This document shows, piece by piece, positions 35,741 to 44,760 of a DNA stretch of 64,000 nucleotides. Under the pieces are notes generated by a model. It did no database searches. It worked only from the letters and a program-made list of their open reading frames with translations, and was not told where the DNA came from. This stretch comes from Niallia taxi (GTDB taxonomy: Bacteria; Bacillota; Bacilli; Bacillales; Cytobacillaceae), in contig NZ_CP102589.1 in the NCBI RefSeq assembly GCF_032818155.1, positions 978,001 through 1,042,000 on the forward strand, written 5' to 3'. Position 1 is the stretch's first letter. Each line of letters opens with the position of its first letter. The translations under genes were made by a program, and so were the position numbers.

Positions 35741-36814
35741 ATGAAGATTTTACAAGGCTTTAAAAATATGATGAAAATTCCACAGACAAAGATTGGATTA
35801 GTATTTGCGATTTTTGTACCTGTGTTTTTTATGATTGTGTGGATGACAGGCTATAATAATGCGACAGAAAGACTTGATCAGCTGAATGTCGGTATTGTCA
35901 ACGAAGATGGAGCATCTAGCAAGGTAATTGCAGAGCAAATAGCAAAAAACAGTCCGTTCCATGTAGTCGCTGCTTCTGAATATGATAAAGCGAAAGAGCA
36001 GCTAGATAAAGGGAAATATGCAATGCTTATTGTCATTCCTGAAAAATTTGCTGAGACAATGACAGATGGCAGTGGAGAATTGACTTTCTATGTGAACGAG
36101 GCAAATTCGCAAGTAGCTGTGTCAATGATGGAAAAAGCCGCAGCAGAAATTAGTGCAAACTTAGGAGCACATAGTGGTGTTACAGCAGATATTGTAAAAA
36201 CAAATGAGCTTCATAATTTTGCGGCATCTATGCTGCCAATGATTCTAGGCTTCATTACGTATATTGCCGTTATGACAATGAATATTCAATTTAATTTAGT
36301 TGGTCAAATAATGAAAAAGGGTCATTCCAAATGGCAGATTTTCTGGAGCAGACAAATGCTTCTGTTAATCGTAGCACTCGTTGTTCCTACTATTATTATC
36401 AGTCTAACAGTGGCTTTTCAGGATGTCGCGGCATCCTTCTGGAAGCTATGGCTGTTCCATGTATTAGTTACAGCAACATGCATTAGCTTTACACAAATGA
36501 GCTTCAGCTTGTTTGGCAATGCTGGACCGCTGTTTAATGTGGCAATGGTGCCGTTGCAGTTAATGACAGCAGGGAACATTATTCCTGCTAATATGCTTGC
36601 ACCATTTTATCAGCATTTCGGTGCATTCCTTCCAGCCTCTAACGGAGTCCAAGGTTTTACGAAGCTGATTTATACAGGCGAATCAGTGTCAGCATTTGCT
36701 GTTCACCTAGTGCTTCTGCTTCTAGTGACATTCGCGATAACTATCATCAGACTGGCAGCTCAAAAAGAAAAGGCAGTCAATCCAGCTTTATCAGCAAAGC
36801 AGCTAGCCCATTAA
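35741..36814 (+). CDS. ABC-2 type permease (YhgE/Pip-like)
   Basis: 357 residues. N-terminal membrane helix (about 18-38), an extracellular domain of about 130 residues containing DQLNVGIVNEDGASSKVIAEQI, then five C-terminal membrane helices. This is the ABC-2/YhgE-type layout seen in drug or lipid exporters and phage-infection-protein relatives. No ATPase gene is adjacent. MarR-linked genes of this type often provide resistance to phenolics or antibiotics; the substrate is unknown. AAAGGGGAG precedes the ATG. Confidence 0.82.
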   Translation: MKILQGFKNMMKIPQTKIGLVFAIFVPVFFMIVWMTGYNNATERLDQLNVGIVNEDGASSKVIAEQIAKNSPFHVVAASEYDKAKEQLDKGKYAMLIVIPEKFAETMTDGSGELTFYVNEANSQVAVSMMEKAAAEISANLGAHSGVTADIVKTNELHNFAASMLPMILGFITYIAVMTMNIQFNLVGQIMKKGHSKWQIFWSRQMLLLIVALVVPTIIISLTVAFQDVAASFWKLWLFHVLVTATCISFTQMSFSLFGNAGPLFNVAMVPLQLMTAGNIIPANMLAPFYQHFGAFLPASNGVQGFTKLIYTGESVSAFAVHLVLLLLVTFAITIIRLAAQKEKAVNPALSAKQLAH

Positions 36815-36817
36815 AAA

Positions 36818-36855
36818 AAGGAGAATTCACCTGTATTGGTGGATTCTCCTTTTTA
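36818..36855. terminator. Bidirectional terminator
   Basis: AAGGAGAATTCACC pairs with GGTGGATTCTCCTT (one G-U-type mismatch), with A-run and T-run on either side. It lies between the ABC permease and the convergent GGDEF-EAL gene. Confidence 0.88.
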
Positions 36856-39480
36856 TTATGAGAGAGGTTGTTTATCTAATGTAAAAAATTGCACATCTTC
36901 TTTTAGGATGGGTTTTGAGAACAAGTAGCCTTGAATATAAGAGCATCCCATTTCTTGCAGGAGCTGCAGCTGTTCTGGCTGTTCCACCCCCTCAGCTACA
37001 AGCTTAAGATTCAGATTGTTTGCTAGCGTAATAATGGTATGAACGATGGCATTATTCGTTTCAGTACCAAGATTTTGCACAAATTCCCTTGGGATTTTTA
37101 ATGCGTCGATCGGTAGCTCTGTTAAATAGGATAAGGAGGAATGACCTGTTCCAAAATCGTCAATGGAGATTCTAACACCTAGTTTTTTTAGCATGTACAT
37201 CGTATCTACCGTTTTTTCAATTTGGTTCATAGCAATGGCCTCTGTAATTTCAATGATTAGACAGCTCGGGTCAAAACCAGATTCCTCCAGTGCATCAGCG
37301 ATTAGATCGACTAGCTGGCTTGATTGAAATTGTTTAGGTGAGATGTTAATAGAAACTTGCAGCATTAAACCACTGTCGTGCCATTCCTTTCCTTGTCTGC
37401 AGGCTTCCCTTACAATCCATTCCCCAATAGGAATAATTAAGTTTGTTTCTTCTGCTATATCAATAAAATGGAAGGGAGTCAGCATTCCTAGCTTCGGATG
37501 CTGCCATCTTATCAATGCCTCTACTCCGTACATATGACTTTCCAACGTATCAACTTGCGGCTGGTAATACAGTTTAAACTCATTATTTACAATGGCATGA
37601 TGCAAGTCCTGTTCCATTCTTAAGTGATTCTCCGAAACACCCTCCATTCCGGGCTGATAAAAATTATATTGATTTTTGCCATTTTTCTTTGAGTAGTACA
37701 TGGCAATATCGGCTTGCTTCATCATCATAACCGCACTTTTTTCTTTTTCTTCCGATAATGAAACACCCATGCTCGGTGTTGTAATAACATAATTGTTTTT
37801 TATAAAGTAGGAAGGTGCCAATACTTTCATCATCCGCTCAAGTATTTCAATAATCTCAGCCTTTGTTTGAATGTCCATTAAGAGGATGACAAATTCATCT
37901 CCTCCTAATCTGGCAAGAATATCACCACGGCGGATTACAGAGGAAAGTCTTGCAGAGATTGAAACTAGCAGTTCATCGCCAGCGTCATGTCCTAAAGAGT
38001 CATTGATTACTTTAAATCTGTCAAAATCAATAAAAATGACAGCCATGTCGCCTCGGTTTGATGCATCCAGCTTCTTCTTAAGTGTTTCTTCAAAATATGC
38101 TCTGTTTGCCAACCCTGTCAATGAATCATGATAAGCCAAAAACTGTATTCTTTCCGTGCTTGCTATTTTATTTGTAATGTCTTTGGATATGACAAATACC
38201 CCGGCAACATTCTTATCTATATAAATCGGAATGAAGGTAACTGAATAATAGTACTTATTTCCAGCATTATCAAGATAGTCCACCTCAAAGCTTTGGTGCT
38301 GTCCTTGAAGGGCAGCTAGAAAGGACCTCTCCACAACCTTTCTTTTCTCCGGAAATATATGAAAGAAGGAAGCACCCAAAAAGGATTGAACTGGCTCATA
38401 AGCAATCCTGACAAAAGCATCATTAATTTCAATGATCGTTCCGTCCAAGTCAAGTGTCATTGCAGCATCTGGATGATACTTAAACAAGGACATAAACTTT
38501 TGTTTATCAGCAGCGGCCGTTTTAAGAAGCCTTTTATATCTTGTTAGAATGATAATCTGTCTTGCTATAATTAAAAGAACAGATATTATGCTGCCAATTG
38601 CTAAAACATAATGGTGATGATTCAACCAAATGGAAATACCTATTAAAATTAAGAACGCAGCGTAAGGAATATAAATCATGAACAATTCGTATTTAGATTC
38701 TTCAGGGCTGTCTGCAATCGGACTTTCCTTCGTCATCATGCTAGATAACGAGACTATCAGCAAGGATAACGTGAATAAAGGGTCAAAAAAACTTCCCGAA
38801 TTATAATATGTTCCAAAAAGTGAGTACATATATCCTGTATCTGAGACTATTTGCACAAGTAAGCCGACTATGATTATCGACAAGCTTGAACGAAATGGTA
38901 ATTCCTTAATGGAAAACAGAATAAGTAATGCTCCTGTCAATAAAGCAAGGTCACCTAAAGGATACCCAATTGCTATCGTCAAAAATACACCTGTAAATTC
39001 GTTATTATTTAATAAAGGTTCAATAATAAAATAGTAGCTTAAGCAGAATGCAGCGATCATAATAATCATCATTTCAAATACAAGCTGAACACTGCGGAGC
39101 GCGTTTCTCAGCCTGCTGAAGTAACGAATTAACCCAATTAAGTAAAAGAAAATTTGCAGTACATAAAAAATGTCGCTGTAATCAGGGAAGGGAATAGTGC
39201 GGTGCAGAATACTTTCCTGATACATCCAAATTAGATCTCCAATAAAGTAGGTAAACGTTCCAACAGCAAACCAAAACCAAATTACCTTGTCAGAAGCGAC
39301 ACTTTTTCTATAGGAATAAAATAAGACAGTAGAGGAAATTAAAGCACCAGCAACGGATAAAAAATTGCTGCTGACCACAGAAATATGACTTTCTTGTCCG
39401 AATAGTAAAATAGAGTAATAGAATAATGTATAAATGAAAATAAATGCTATGCCAAGTCTGATTTTGTAGGTATTTTTCAA
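36856..39480 (-). CDS. Membrane PAS-GGDEF-EAL cyclic-di-GMP protein
   Basis: 874 residues. About nine N-terminal membrane helices (1-310), a PAS domain (about 320-435), a GGDEF domain with the intact GGDEF at 526-530 and an EAL domain with EAL at 654-656. The EAL metal and catalytic residues appear present (IEITEAIAM, DDFGTGHSS, EGVEQ), so the protein may both make and degrade cyclic-di-GMP, the balance being set by PAS or the membrane sensor. The TTG start at 39480 is supported by AAAGGATG upstream; the overlapping ATG at 39490 is in another frame. It is monocistronic. Confidence 0.9.
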   Translation of the reverse strand: MKNTYKIRLGIAFIFIYTLFYYSILLFGQESHISVVSSNFLSVAGALISSTVLFYSYRKSVASDKVIWFWFAVGTFTYFIGDLIWMYQESILHRTIPFPDYSDIFYVLQIFFYLIGLIRYFSRLRNALRSVQLVFEMMIIMIAAFCLSYYFIIEPLLNNNEFTGVFLTIAIGYPLGDLALLTGALLILFSIKELPFRSSLSIIIVGLLVQIVSDTGYMYSLFGTYYNSGSFFDPLFTLSLLIVSLSSMMTKESPIADSPEESKYELFMIYIPYAAFLILIGISIWLNHHHYVLAIGSIISVLLIIARQIIILTRYKRLLKTAAADKQKFMSLFKYHPDAAMTLDLDGTIIEINDAFVRIAYEPVQSFLGASFFHIFPEKRKVVERSFLAALQGQHQSFEVDYLDNAGNKYYYSVTFIPIYIDKNVAGVFVISKDITNKIASTERIQFLAYHDSLTGLANRAYFEETLKKKLDASNRGDMAVIFIDFDRFKVINDSLGHDAGDELLVSISARLSSVIRRGDILARLGGDEFVILLMDIQTKAEIIEILERMMKVLAPSYFIKNNYVITTPSMGVSLSEEKEKSAVMMMKQADIAMYYSKKNGKNQYNFYQPGMEGVSENHLRMEQDLHHAIVNNEFKLYYQPQVDTLESHMYGVEALIRWQHPKLGMLTPFHFIDIAEETNLIIPIGEWIVREACRQGKEWHDSGLMLQVSINISPKQFQSSQLVDLIADALEESGFDPSCLIIEITEAIAMNQIEKTVDTMYMLKKLGVRISIDDFGTGHSSLSYLTELPIDALKIPREFVQNLGTETNNAIVHTIITLANNLNLKLVAEGVEQPEQLQLLQEMGCSYIQGYLFSKPILKEDVQFFTLDKQPLS

Positions 39481-39857
39481 CGGTGTTCATCCTTTATTTC
39501 TCATATATTAATATGAATATTAGGTATTTTGTCTCATTATATACGAAATATTAGGTTATTCCTACAGTATAAGGGAATGTTTAAAGTGGTACTATTTGCT
39601 AAATGCTGTGGTGCAGTTTGAAGATATATTTTTACATATTAAGAAAGAAGTCTAAGGATTGAAAAAGTATTTTAGTTATTTACATGTCCTTATTTATAAA
39701 TGTAGAGAACATTTGCCTAATAAAAGCATATATATAATTGACGTATTGTTGATATACATTTAAAATCTTTCCTAAGGGAAACTTTTTTAAATTAGGCAAA
39801 AAACATTGGTGATATGAATTGATTAGAAAACTCAAAAAATAAAAAAGGGGTATGAAG
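39481..39857 (+). other. Intergenic region between the GGDEF-EAL gene and the ZIP gene
   Basis: About 375 AT-rich bases with no gene. It holds the ZIP promoter and metal-type operator at 39712-39800 and must also hold the leftward promoter of the GGDEF-EAL gene, which cannot be pinned down. Confidence 0.6.
39712..39800 (+). promoter_or_regulatory. Promoter and DtxR/MntR-type operator of the ZIP transporter
   Basis: TTGACG (39738-39743), 17 nt, TAAAAT (39761-39766), followed at once by the inverted repeat TTTCCTAAGGGAAA (39768-39781), which resembles the Bacillus MntR box. Flanking it are TTTGCCTAA (39712-39720) and TTAGGCAAA (39792-39800), an inverted pair with the same DtxR-family half-site flavour. 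Confidence 0.55.
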
Positions 39858-40664
39858 ATGCCGGAGAATTTATTGCTAGCATTTGGTTTAACCTTATTAG
39901 CGGGCCTTGCAACTGGAATTGGGAGCATACTTGCGTTTTTCACATCCACGACAAATACGAAGTTTTTATCATGGATGCTCGGATTTTCTGCAGGTGTAAT
40001 GATTTATGTGTCAATGATTGAAATTTTTGTTAAGGCTAAGGATTCGCTTGTGGGGTATTTAGGGGTTCAACAGGGAAATTGGGTAACTGTGGCAGGCTTT
40101 TTCGGAGGTATATTGTTGATTGCATTAATTGATAAATATGTTCCTGAACAGGGGAATCCGCATGAATTAAAGAAGGTGGAGGATTTATCTACAACTAACA
40201 AGGTTAAAGACCCAGCTCTTCTGAAAATGGGAACATTCACAGCGCTTGCAATCGCTATTCATAACTTTCCAGAGGGGATTGCCACATTTACTGCTGCGTT
40301 ACAGGATCCTGCACTTGGAATTGCAATCACGGTTGCCATTGCCATTCACAATATTCCAGAAGGAATTGCTGTATCTGTACCAGTTTATTTTGCGACAGGC
40401 GATAAAAAGAAAGCATTCAAGCTGTCCTTTTTATCTGGTTTGGCAGAACCGGTGGGTGCTGTAGTTGCTTTCCTTATTTTAATGCCATTTTTAAATGATT
40501 TACTGTTTGGATTAATTTTTGCTGCTGTTGCCGGAATTATGGTTTTCATTTCTTTAGATGAACTATTACCTGCAGCAAAAAAATACGATGAAGGTCACTT
40601 GTCCATTTACGGGCTTATAACTGGAATGGCTATTATGGCAATAAGCCTGCTGCTATTTATCTAA
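39858..40664 (+). CDS. zupT: ZIP family metal transporter (ZupT-like)
   Basis: 268 residues, eight membrane helices. The two metal-binding helices carry HNFPEGIATF and HNIPEGIAVS, the ZIP signatures. ZupT relatives take up Zn(II) and, less selectively, Mn(II), Fe(II) or Co(II). ATG 39858 is 8 nt after AAAAGGGG; ATG 39852 is too close. The operator upstream points to repression by an intracellular metal. Confidence 0.92.
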   Translation: MPENLLLAFGLTLLAGLATGIGSILAFFTSTTNTKFLSWMLGFSAGVMIYVSMIEIFVKAKDSLVGYLGVQQGNWVTVAGFFGGILLIALIDKYVPEQGNPHELKKVEDLSTTNKVKDPALLKMGTFTALAIAIHNFPEGIATFTAALQDPALGIAITVAIAIHNIPEGIAVSVPVYFATGDKKKAFKLSFLSGLAEPVGAVVAFLILMPFLNDLLFGLIFAAVAGIMVFISLDELLPAAKKYDEGHLSIYGLITGMAIMAISLLLFI

Positions 40665-40686
40665 CGAGAAAAATAGCAGCAAGTGA

Positions 40687-40905
40687 TTACTTTACGTCAA
40701 ACTTTTGGTTTTCAATTTCTAATTTTTCAACTTCTAGCTTCATTTTATTTGTCTCCAAGAGAAAATTTTCATGCTTTAATTTCTCCAGTGCGATTTCATC
40801 TTGAAGCATCTTACGCTTTAGTTTCAGCTTATCTTTGGAATGTTCTGATATGATTGCTATAATGGGTATGGCAAATATCATTATTACTGCAACTAGTCCT
40901 GTCAT
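40687..40905 (-). CDS. Small membrane-anchored coiled-coil protein
   Basis: 72 residues. One N-terminal membrane helix (MTGLVAVIMIFAIPIIAIIS) followed by a highly charged helix rich in Lys, Glu and Leu with coiled-coil heptads. This resembles the short phage-shock-like or PspC-neighbour proteins of Gram-positives, but no family could be named with confidence. ATG 40905 is 5 nt after AAGGAGGAT, which is why it is preferred to 40926. It is convergent with the ZIP gene and divergent from rpiA. Confidence 0.7.
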   Translation of the reverse strand: MTGLVAVIMIFAIPIIAIISEHSKDKLKLKRKMLQDEIALEKLKHENFLLETNKMKLEVEKLEIENQKFDVK

Positions 40906-41084
40906 GGTTATCCTCCTTAAATTCATTTCTTATTAATAAGTATACGAATAACCCCTTATGTATGTTTCAGAAGATTCCATATTTATGTGATAAAATAGTG
41001 AAAAAAAGAGGAGTTAATGGAAATTCCTCTTTTTTTGTATTACGATGAAGACAAGCATTTTTACCAACTAATGAGGTGAAAACA

Positions 41085-41762
41085 ATGAATGAAAAAGCTG
41101 CAGTAGGAGAAAAGGCGGCAGTCGATTATGTTAAAGACGGGATGGTTGTTGGGTTAGGAACAGGCTCAACAGTCTACTATACAATATTAAAAATAGGTGA
41201 AATGATAAAGCAAGGGATGAAAGTCCAAGGTGTAGCAACGTCTGTTCAAACAGAAAAACTTGCTGAAGAGCAAGGCATCCCACTGTTAACGCTAGATGAG
41301 GTCGATTCCATTGATGTAGCGATTGATGGTGCAGATGAGATAGATCATTATTTTTATGCCATTAAAGGCGGGGGCGGAGCACTGTTGAGGGAGAAAATAA
41401 TTGCAAAGGCTTCCAACAAGTTCATCGTTGTGGCTGATTCTAAGAAGGTCGTTCAAAAGCTTGGCAGCTTCCCATTACCGGTTGAAGTAGTCCCATTTGG
41501 AGTAAGGAAAACGGAGAGCTATATTCAACGTTTTGGTTGTCAGACGGTGTTAAGAATGAAAGGTGATACTCCTTATGTAACAGACAATGGTAATTATATT
41601 ATTGATTGCATATTTGATGTAATAGCAGATCCGACACAACTGGAAAAGGATTTGAACAACATCACTGGTGTTGTCGAAAATGGTTTGTTTATCGATATGG
41701 TCAAGGATGTAATTACGATAAACGAGGATAAACAGGCAATCCTCCTTGATAAGCTAGAATAA
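41085..41762 (+). CDS. rpiA: Ribose-5-phosphate isomerase A
   Basis: 225 residues. Catalyses the ribose-5-phosphate/ribulose-5-phosphate interconversion. Motifs MVVGLGTGSTVYYTI, VAIDGADEID and IKGGGGALLREKI (with the catalytic Asp, Glu and Lys) are intact. ATG 41085 is 6 nt after GAGGTG; the GTG at 41076 is inside that site. Together with rpiB at 28552 the genome has both unrelated isomerase types within 13 kb. Confidence 0.95.
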   Translation: MNEKAAVGEKAAVDYVKDGMVVGLGTGSTVYYTILKIGEMIKQGMKVQGVATSVQTEKLAEEQGIPLLTLDEVDSIDVAIDGADEIDHYFYAIKGGGGALLREKIIAKASNKFIVVADSKKVVQKLGSFPLPVEVVPFGVRKTESYIQRFGCQTVLRMKGDTPYVTDNGNYIIDCIFDVIADPTQLEKDLNNITGVVENGLFIDMVKDVITINEDKQAILLDKLE

Positions 41763-41817
41763 GCTATACAATAGGAGAAGCTAATTTAGCGAACAAGTGA
41801 TAAAGAGCTTTCCAGCT

Positions 41818-41850
41818 AAAACCTTTAACTTTGTTAGAGGTTTTTTATAC
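41818..41850 (+). terminator. Weak terminator of rpiA
   Basis: AAAACCT, loop, AGGTTTT followed by T. Confidence 0.5.
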
Positions 41851-42031
41851 TGTCTTTATTTGTTCATAAAATCCTCACAATATCGCCATTTTTTTTACTT
41901 TATTAAAGTTTCCATTTCATTTTGTAAGTTATATCATCGTTACATGGATATTTATAAAATGAAAAATTATCAGAAGTAAGTGGTTTTAGCTTTATCTGCT
42001 TATGATTTGATAAGCGAAAGGGAGAGAAAAT

Positions 42032-43264
42032 ATGTCATTACGAGAAGATGCTTTAAAAATGCATCAGGAAAAGCAAGGCAAATTAGAAGTAAATGCAAAG
42101 GTAGAAGTAAAGAATGCAAAGGATTTAAGCCTTGCTTATTCACCTGGTGTTGCAGAGCCTTGTAAGGTAATTCATGAGGAGCCGGAAACAGTTTATGACT
42201 ATACAATGAAAGGCAATATGGTTGGTGTTGTAACGAATGGTACTGCTGTTCTTGGTTTAGGTAATATTGGTGCAGCGGCTTCTTTGCCTGTTATGGAAGG
42301 GAAAGCAATTCTATTCAAGAGCTTTGCAGGTGTAGATGCATTTCCAATCGCATTGGACACTACAGACCCAGATAAAGTTGTGGAAACAGTGAAATTGTTA
42401 GCATCTGGTTTTGGCGGAATCAATCTAGAGGATATAGCGGCACCACAGTGCTTTGAAATTGAAGAGCGTCTTAAGCAGCAATTAGATATTCCAGTATTTC
42501 ACGATGATCAGCATGGAACAGCAATTGTAACGGTTGCAGGGCTGTTAAATGCTTTGAAAATCGTTAATAAAGAGTGGAAGGATATTAAGGTTGTTTTAAA
42601 TGGTGCAGGTGCTGCTGGAATTGCTATCACAAAGCTTTTATATTCTTATGGTGTGACAAACATGATTATGTGCGACACAAAGGGAGCCATTTATGCAGGA
42701 CGTTCTGAGGGCATGAATAAAGTGAAGGAATCTGTGGTCGCATATACAAATGTAAACAAAGAGGCTGGCTCTTTAGCTGATGTCATTAAAGATGCAGATG
42801 TGTTTATCGGTGTTTCTGTTGCAGGTGCCCTAACAAGTGAAATGGTTGCAACGATGAATAAAGATGCTATCATCTTTGCAATGGCAAATCCAGTGCCTGA
42901 AATTACACCAGATGAAGCGAAGTCTGCTGGAGCTGCAGTTGTTGGAACAGGAAGATCAGATTTCCCGAACCAAGTGAATAATGTTCTAGCATTCCCAGGA
43001 ATCTTCCGTGGAGCACTTGATGTACGTGCAACAGATATTAATGAAGAAATGAAGCAAGCAGCAGTTGGTGCAATTGCTGACTTGATTATGGAGTCTGAGT
43101 TAAATCCGGATTATGTTATTCCAAGCCCATTTGATCCACGTGTTGCCCCGGCGGTAGCAGCGGCAGTTGCAAAGGCTGCAATGGAGACAAACGTTGCAAG
43201 AATTACAGTTGATCCACAGCAGGTCCAAGACAAGACTGCCGAGCTGACAAGCATTGGCGGTTAA
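42032..43264 (+). CDS. ytsJ: NADP-dependent malic enzyme (YtsJ type)
   Basis: 410 residues, the same length as B. subtilis YtsJ. Oxidatively decarboxylates malate to pyruvate. The malic N domain has DLSLAYSPGVAEPC and the metal/active region FHDDQHGTAIVT; the NAD-binding fold begins VVLNGAGAAGIAITKLL. Which cofactor is used is inferred from the short YtsJ-type sequence. GGGAGAG lies upstream of the ATG. It ends in a perfect palindromic terminator. Confidence 0.9.
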   Translation: MSLREDALKMHQEKQGKLEVNAKVEVKNAKDLSLAYSPGVAEPCKVIHEEPETVYDYTMKGNMVGVVTNGTAVLGLGNIGAAASLPVMEGKAILFKSFAGVDAFPIALDTTDPDKVVETVKLLASGFGGINLEDIAAPQCFEIEERLKQQLDIPVFHDDQHGTAIVTVAGLLNALKIVNKEWKDIKVVLNGAGAAGIAITKLLYSYGVTNMIMCDTKGAIYAGRSEGMNKVKESVVAYTNVNKEAGSLADVIKDADVFIGVSVAGALTSEMVATMNKDAIIFAMANPVPEITPDEAKSAGAAVVGTGRSDFPNQVNNVLAFPGIFRGALDVRATDINEEMKQAAVGAIADLIMESELNPDYVIPSPFDPRVAPAVAAAVAKAAMETNVARITVDPQQVQDKTAELTSIGG

Positions 43265-43277
43265 GTTTTTAAATTAG

Positions 43278-43312
43278 TGAAGGGCTGCAGCATATGCTGC
43301 AGCCCTTCTTTA
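43278..43312. terminator. Bidirectional terminator between malic enzyme and permease
   Basis: AAGGGCTGCAGCAT and ATGCTGCAGCCCTT form a perfect 28-nt palindrome (43280-43307) followed by TT, serving convergent genes. Confidence 0.85.
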
Positions 43313-44638
43313 TTATGATGATTGTTCTAGCGTAGGAGTAATCTTTTGGGTGGCTTTCTCTCTCTTAGGCTTGATGCTGAAAAGCAGATTTAACAGAATG
43401 GCAACAAGACTTCCAGAAATAATGCCATCACTGACAATTATGCGAAGAGCTGAAGGAAGCTGTGCGAATAAATCAGGAACAGCAGTTGCACCTAGGCCAA
43501 TAGAAACGGAGCACGCCATGATAAGCAGATTTGCCTGTTTGCTGAAATCAACAGTGCTGAGCATCTTAATTCCTGAAGCTACGACCATCCCGAACATGAC
43601 GACAGTGGCTCCGCCAAGAACGGGTGTTGGTATGATGGTCGCAAATGCAGCTATTTTAGGAATTAATCCTAAAAATACTAAAATACCGCCGGCTGCTACG
43701 ACTACATTTTTTGTTTTTACCTTTGAAAGCTGGACAAGACCAACGTTCTGGGCAAAGGTGTTATAAGGGAAGGCATTGAGGATTCCACCAAGTGTGATGG
43801 CAACGCCTTCTGCCCGATAGCCTCGAGTCAAGTCTTTATCTGACAGCGGCTTTTCACAAATTTTACTTAGTGCAAAGAAGACACCTGTTGATTCAATAAC
43901 AATAACAATTCCTACAACTAGCATCGTCAAAATCGGACCAATTTCAAAGGTAGGTGTTCCAAAATAGAAAACACTTGGCAAACGGAACCAGCTTGCTTCG
44001 GCTACTGGAGAAAAGTCGACCTTGCCCATTAATGTAGCTACAGCGGTTCCTGCGATAATGCCAATCAAGACAGATAATGATTGAATAAATCCTTTGGAGA
44101 AGCGACTTAGAACTAAGATGAAAAGCAGAACACCAAAGGATAAGGTGAGATTATCAATCGAACCAAAATCGGGACTTGTTGCACCGCCTCCCATATTTTT
44201 TATTCCAGAGGGTATTAGTGATAAGCCGATAATCGTCACAACAGTGCCAATGACAACAGGAGGGAACAATCTTGCAATTTTACTAAAGAGCGGCGCACAT
44301 AGGACGATGAACAAGCCTGTAACGATGATGGCTCCATAAATGGCCGTAATACCATAATTTGTACCGATTGAAATCATCGGAGTGACGGCAACGAAGGAGC
44401 TGCCTAACACTACGGGCAATCCGATTCCTAAATACTTGTTTTTCCAAGCTTGCAATAATGTCGCAATTCCACATGTTAGCAAGTCGATTGCGACTAAATA
44501 GGAGAGCTGTTCTGCTGTCAGCTCTAACGCTCTGCCGACAAGTAATGGCACAAGAATCGCACCTGCGTACATTGCCAGCACATGCTGGAGGCCTAAGGAA
44601 AAGATTTTCCCGTTGTTCTGCTTTGTTTTTGTCATCAT
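43313..44638 (-). CDS. NCS2 family purine permease (uric acid/xanthine type)
   Basis: 441 residues, about 12-14 membrane helices. NCS2 signatures: LGLQHVLAMYAGAILVPL, and the helix 8-10 region VGIVIVIESTGVFFALSKI and GGILNAFPYNTFAQNVGLVQLSKV. B. subtilis PucJ and PucK are uric acid permeases of this family, and the adjacent pucR and ureide genes point the same way, though xanthine transport (PbuX) is possible. The start at 44638 (Met-Met) is 29 codons inside the longest ORF and fits conserved homologues. It lies downstream of pucR in the same direction with a 122-bp gap. Confidence 0.87.
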   Translation of the reverse strand: MMTKTKQNNGKIFSLGLQHVLAMYAGAILVPLLVGRALELTAEQLSYLVAIDLLTCGIATLLQAWKNKYLGIGLPVVLGSSFVAVTPMISIGTNYGITAIYGAIIVTGLFIVLCAPLFSKIARLFPPVVIGTVVTIIGLSLIPSGIKNMGGGATSPDFGSIDNLTLSFGVLLFILVLSRFSKGFIQSLSVLIGIIAGTAVATLMGKVDFSPVAEASWFRLPSVFYFGTPTFEIGPILTMLVVGIVIVIESTGVFFALSKICEKPLSDKDLTRGYRAEGVAITLGGILNAFPYNTFAQNVGLVQLSKVKTKNVVVAAGGILVFLGLIPKIAAFATIIPTPVLGGATVVMFGMVVASGIKMLSTVDFSKQANLLIMACSVSIGLGATAVPDLFAQLPSALRIIVSDGIISGSLVAILLNLLFSIKPKREKATQKITPTLEQSS

Positions 44639-44760
44639 TATCACTCTTTCATCCTTAATGTTAATTAATCTAACATAACGAGTTAGGTTTAATAACATAT
44701 TAAAGAGTGGAGAAAAAGAAGTCATTGGTTATAATGTACAAAATATTTAGAAAATATAGT

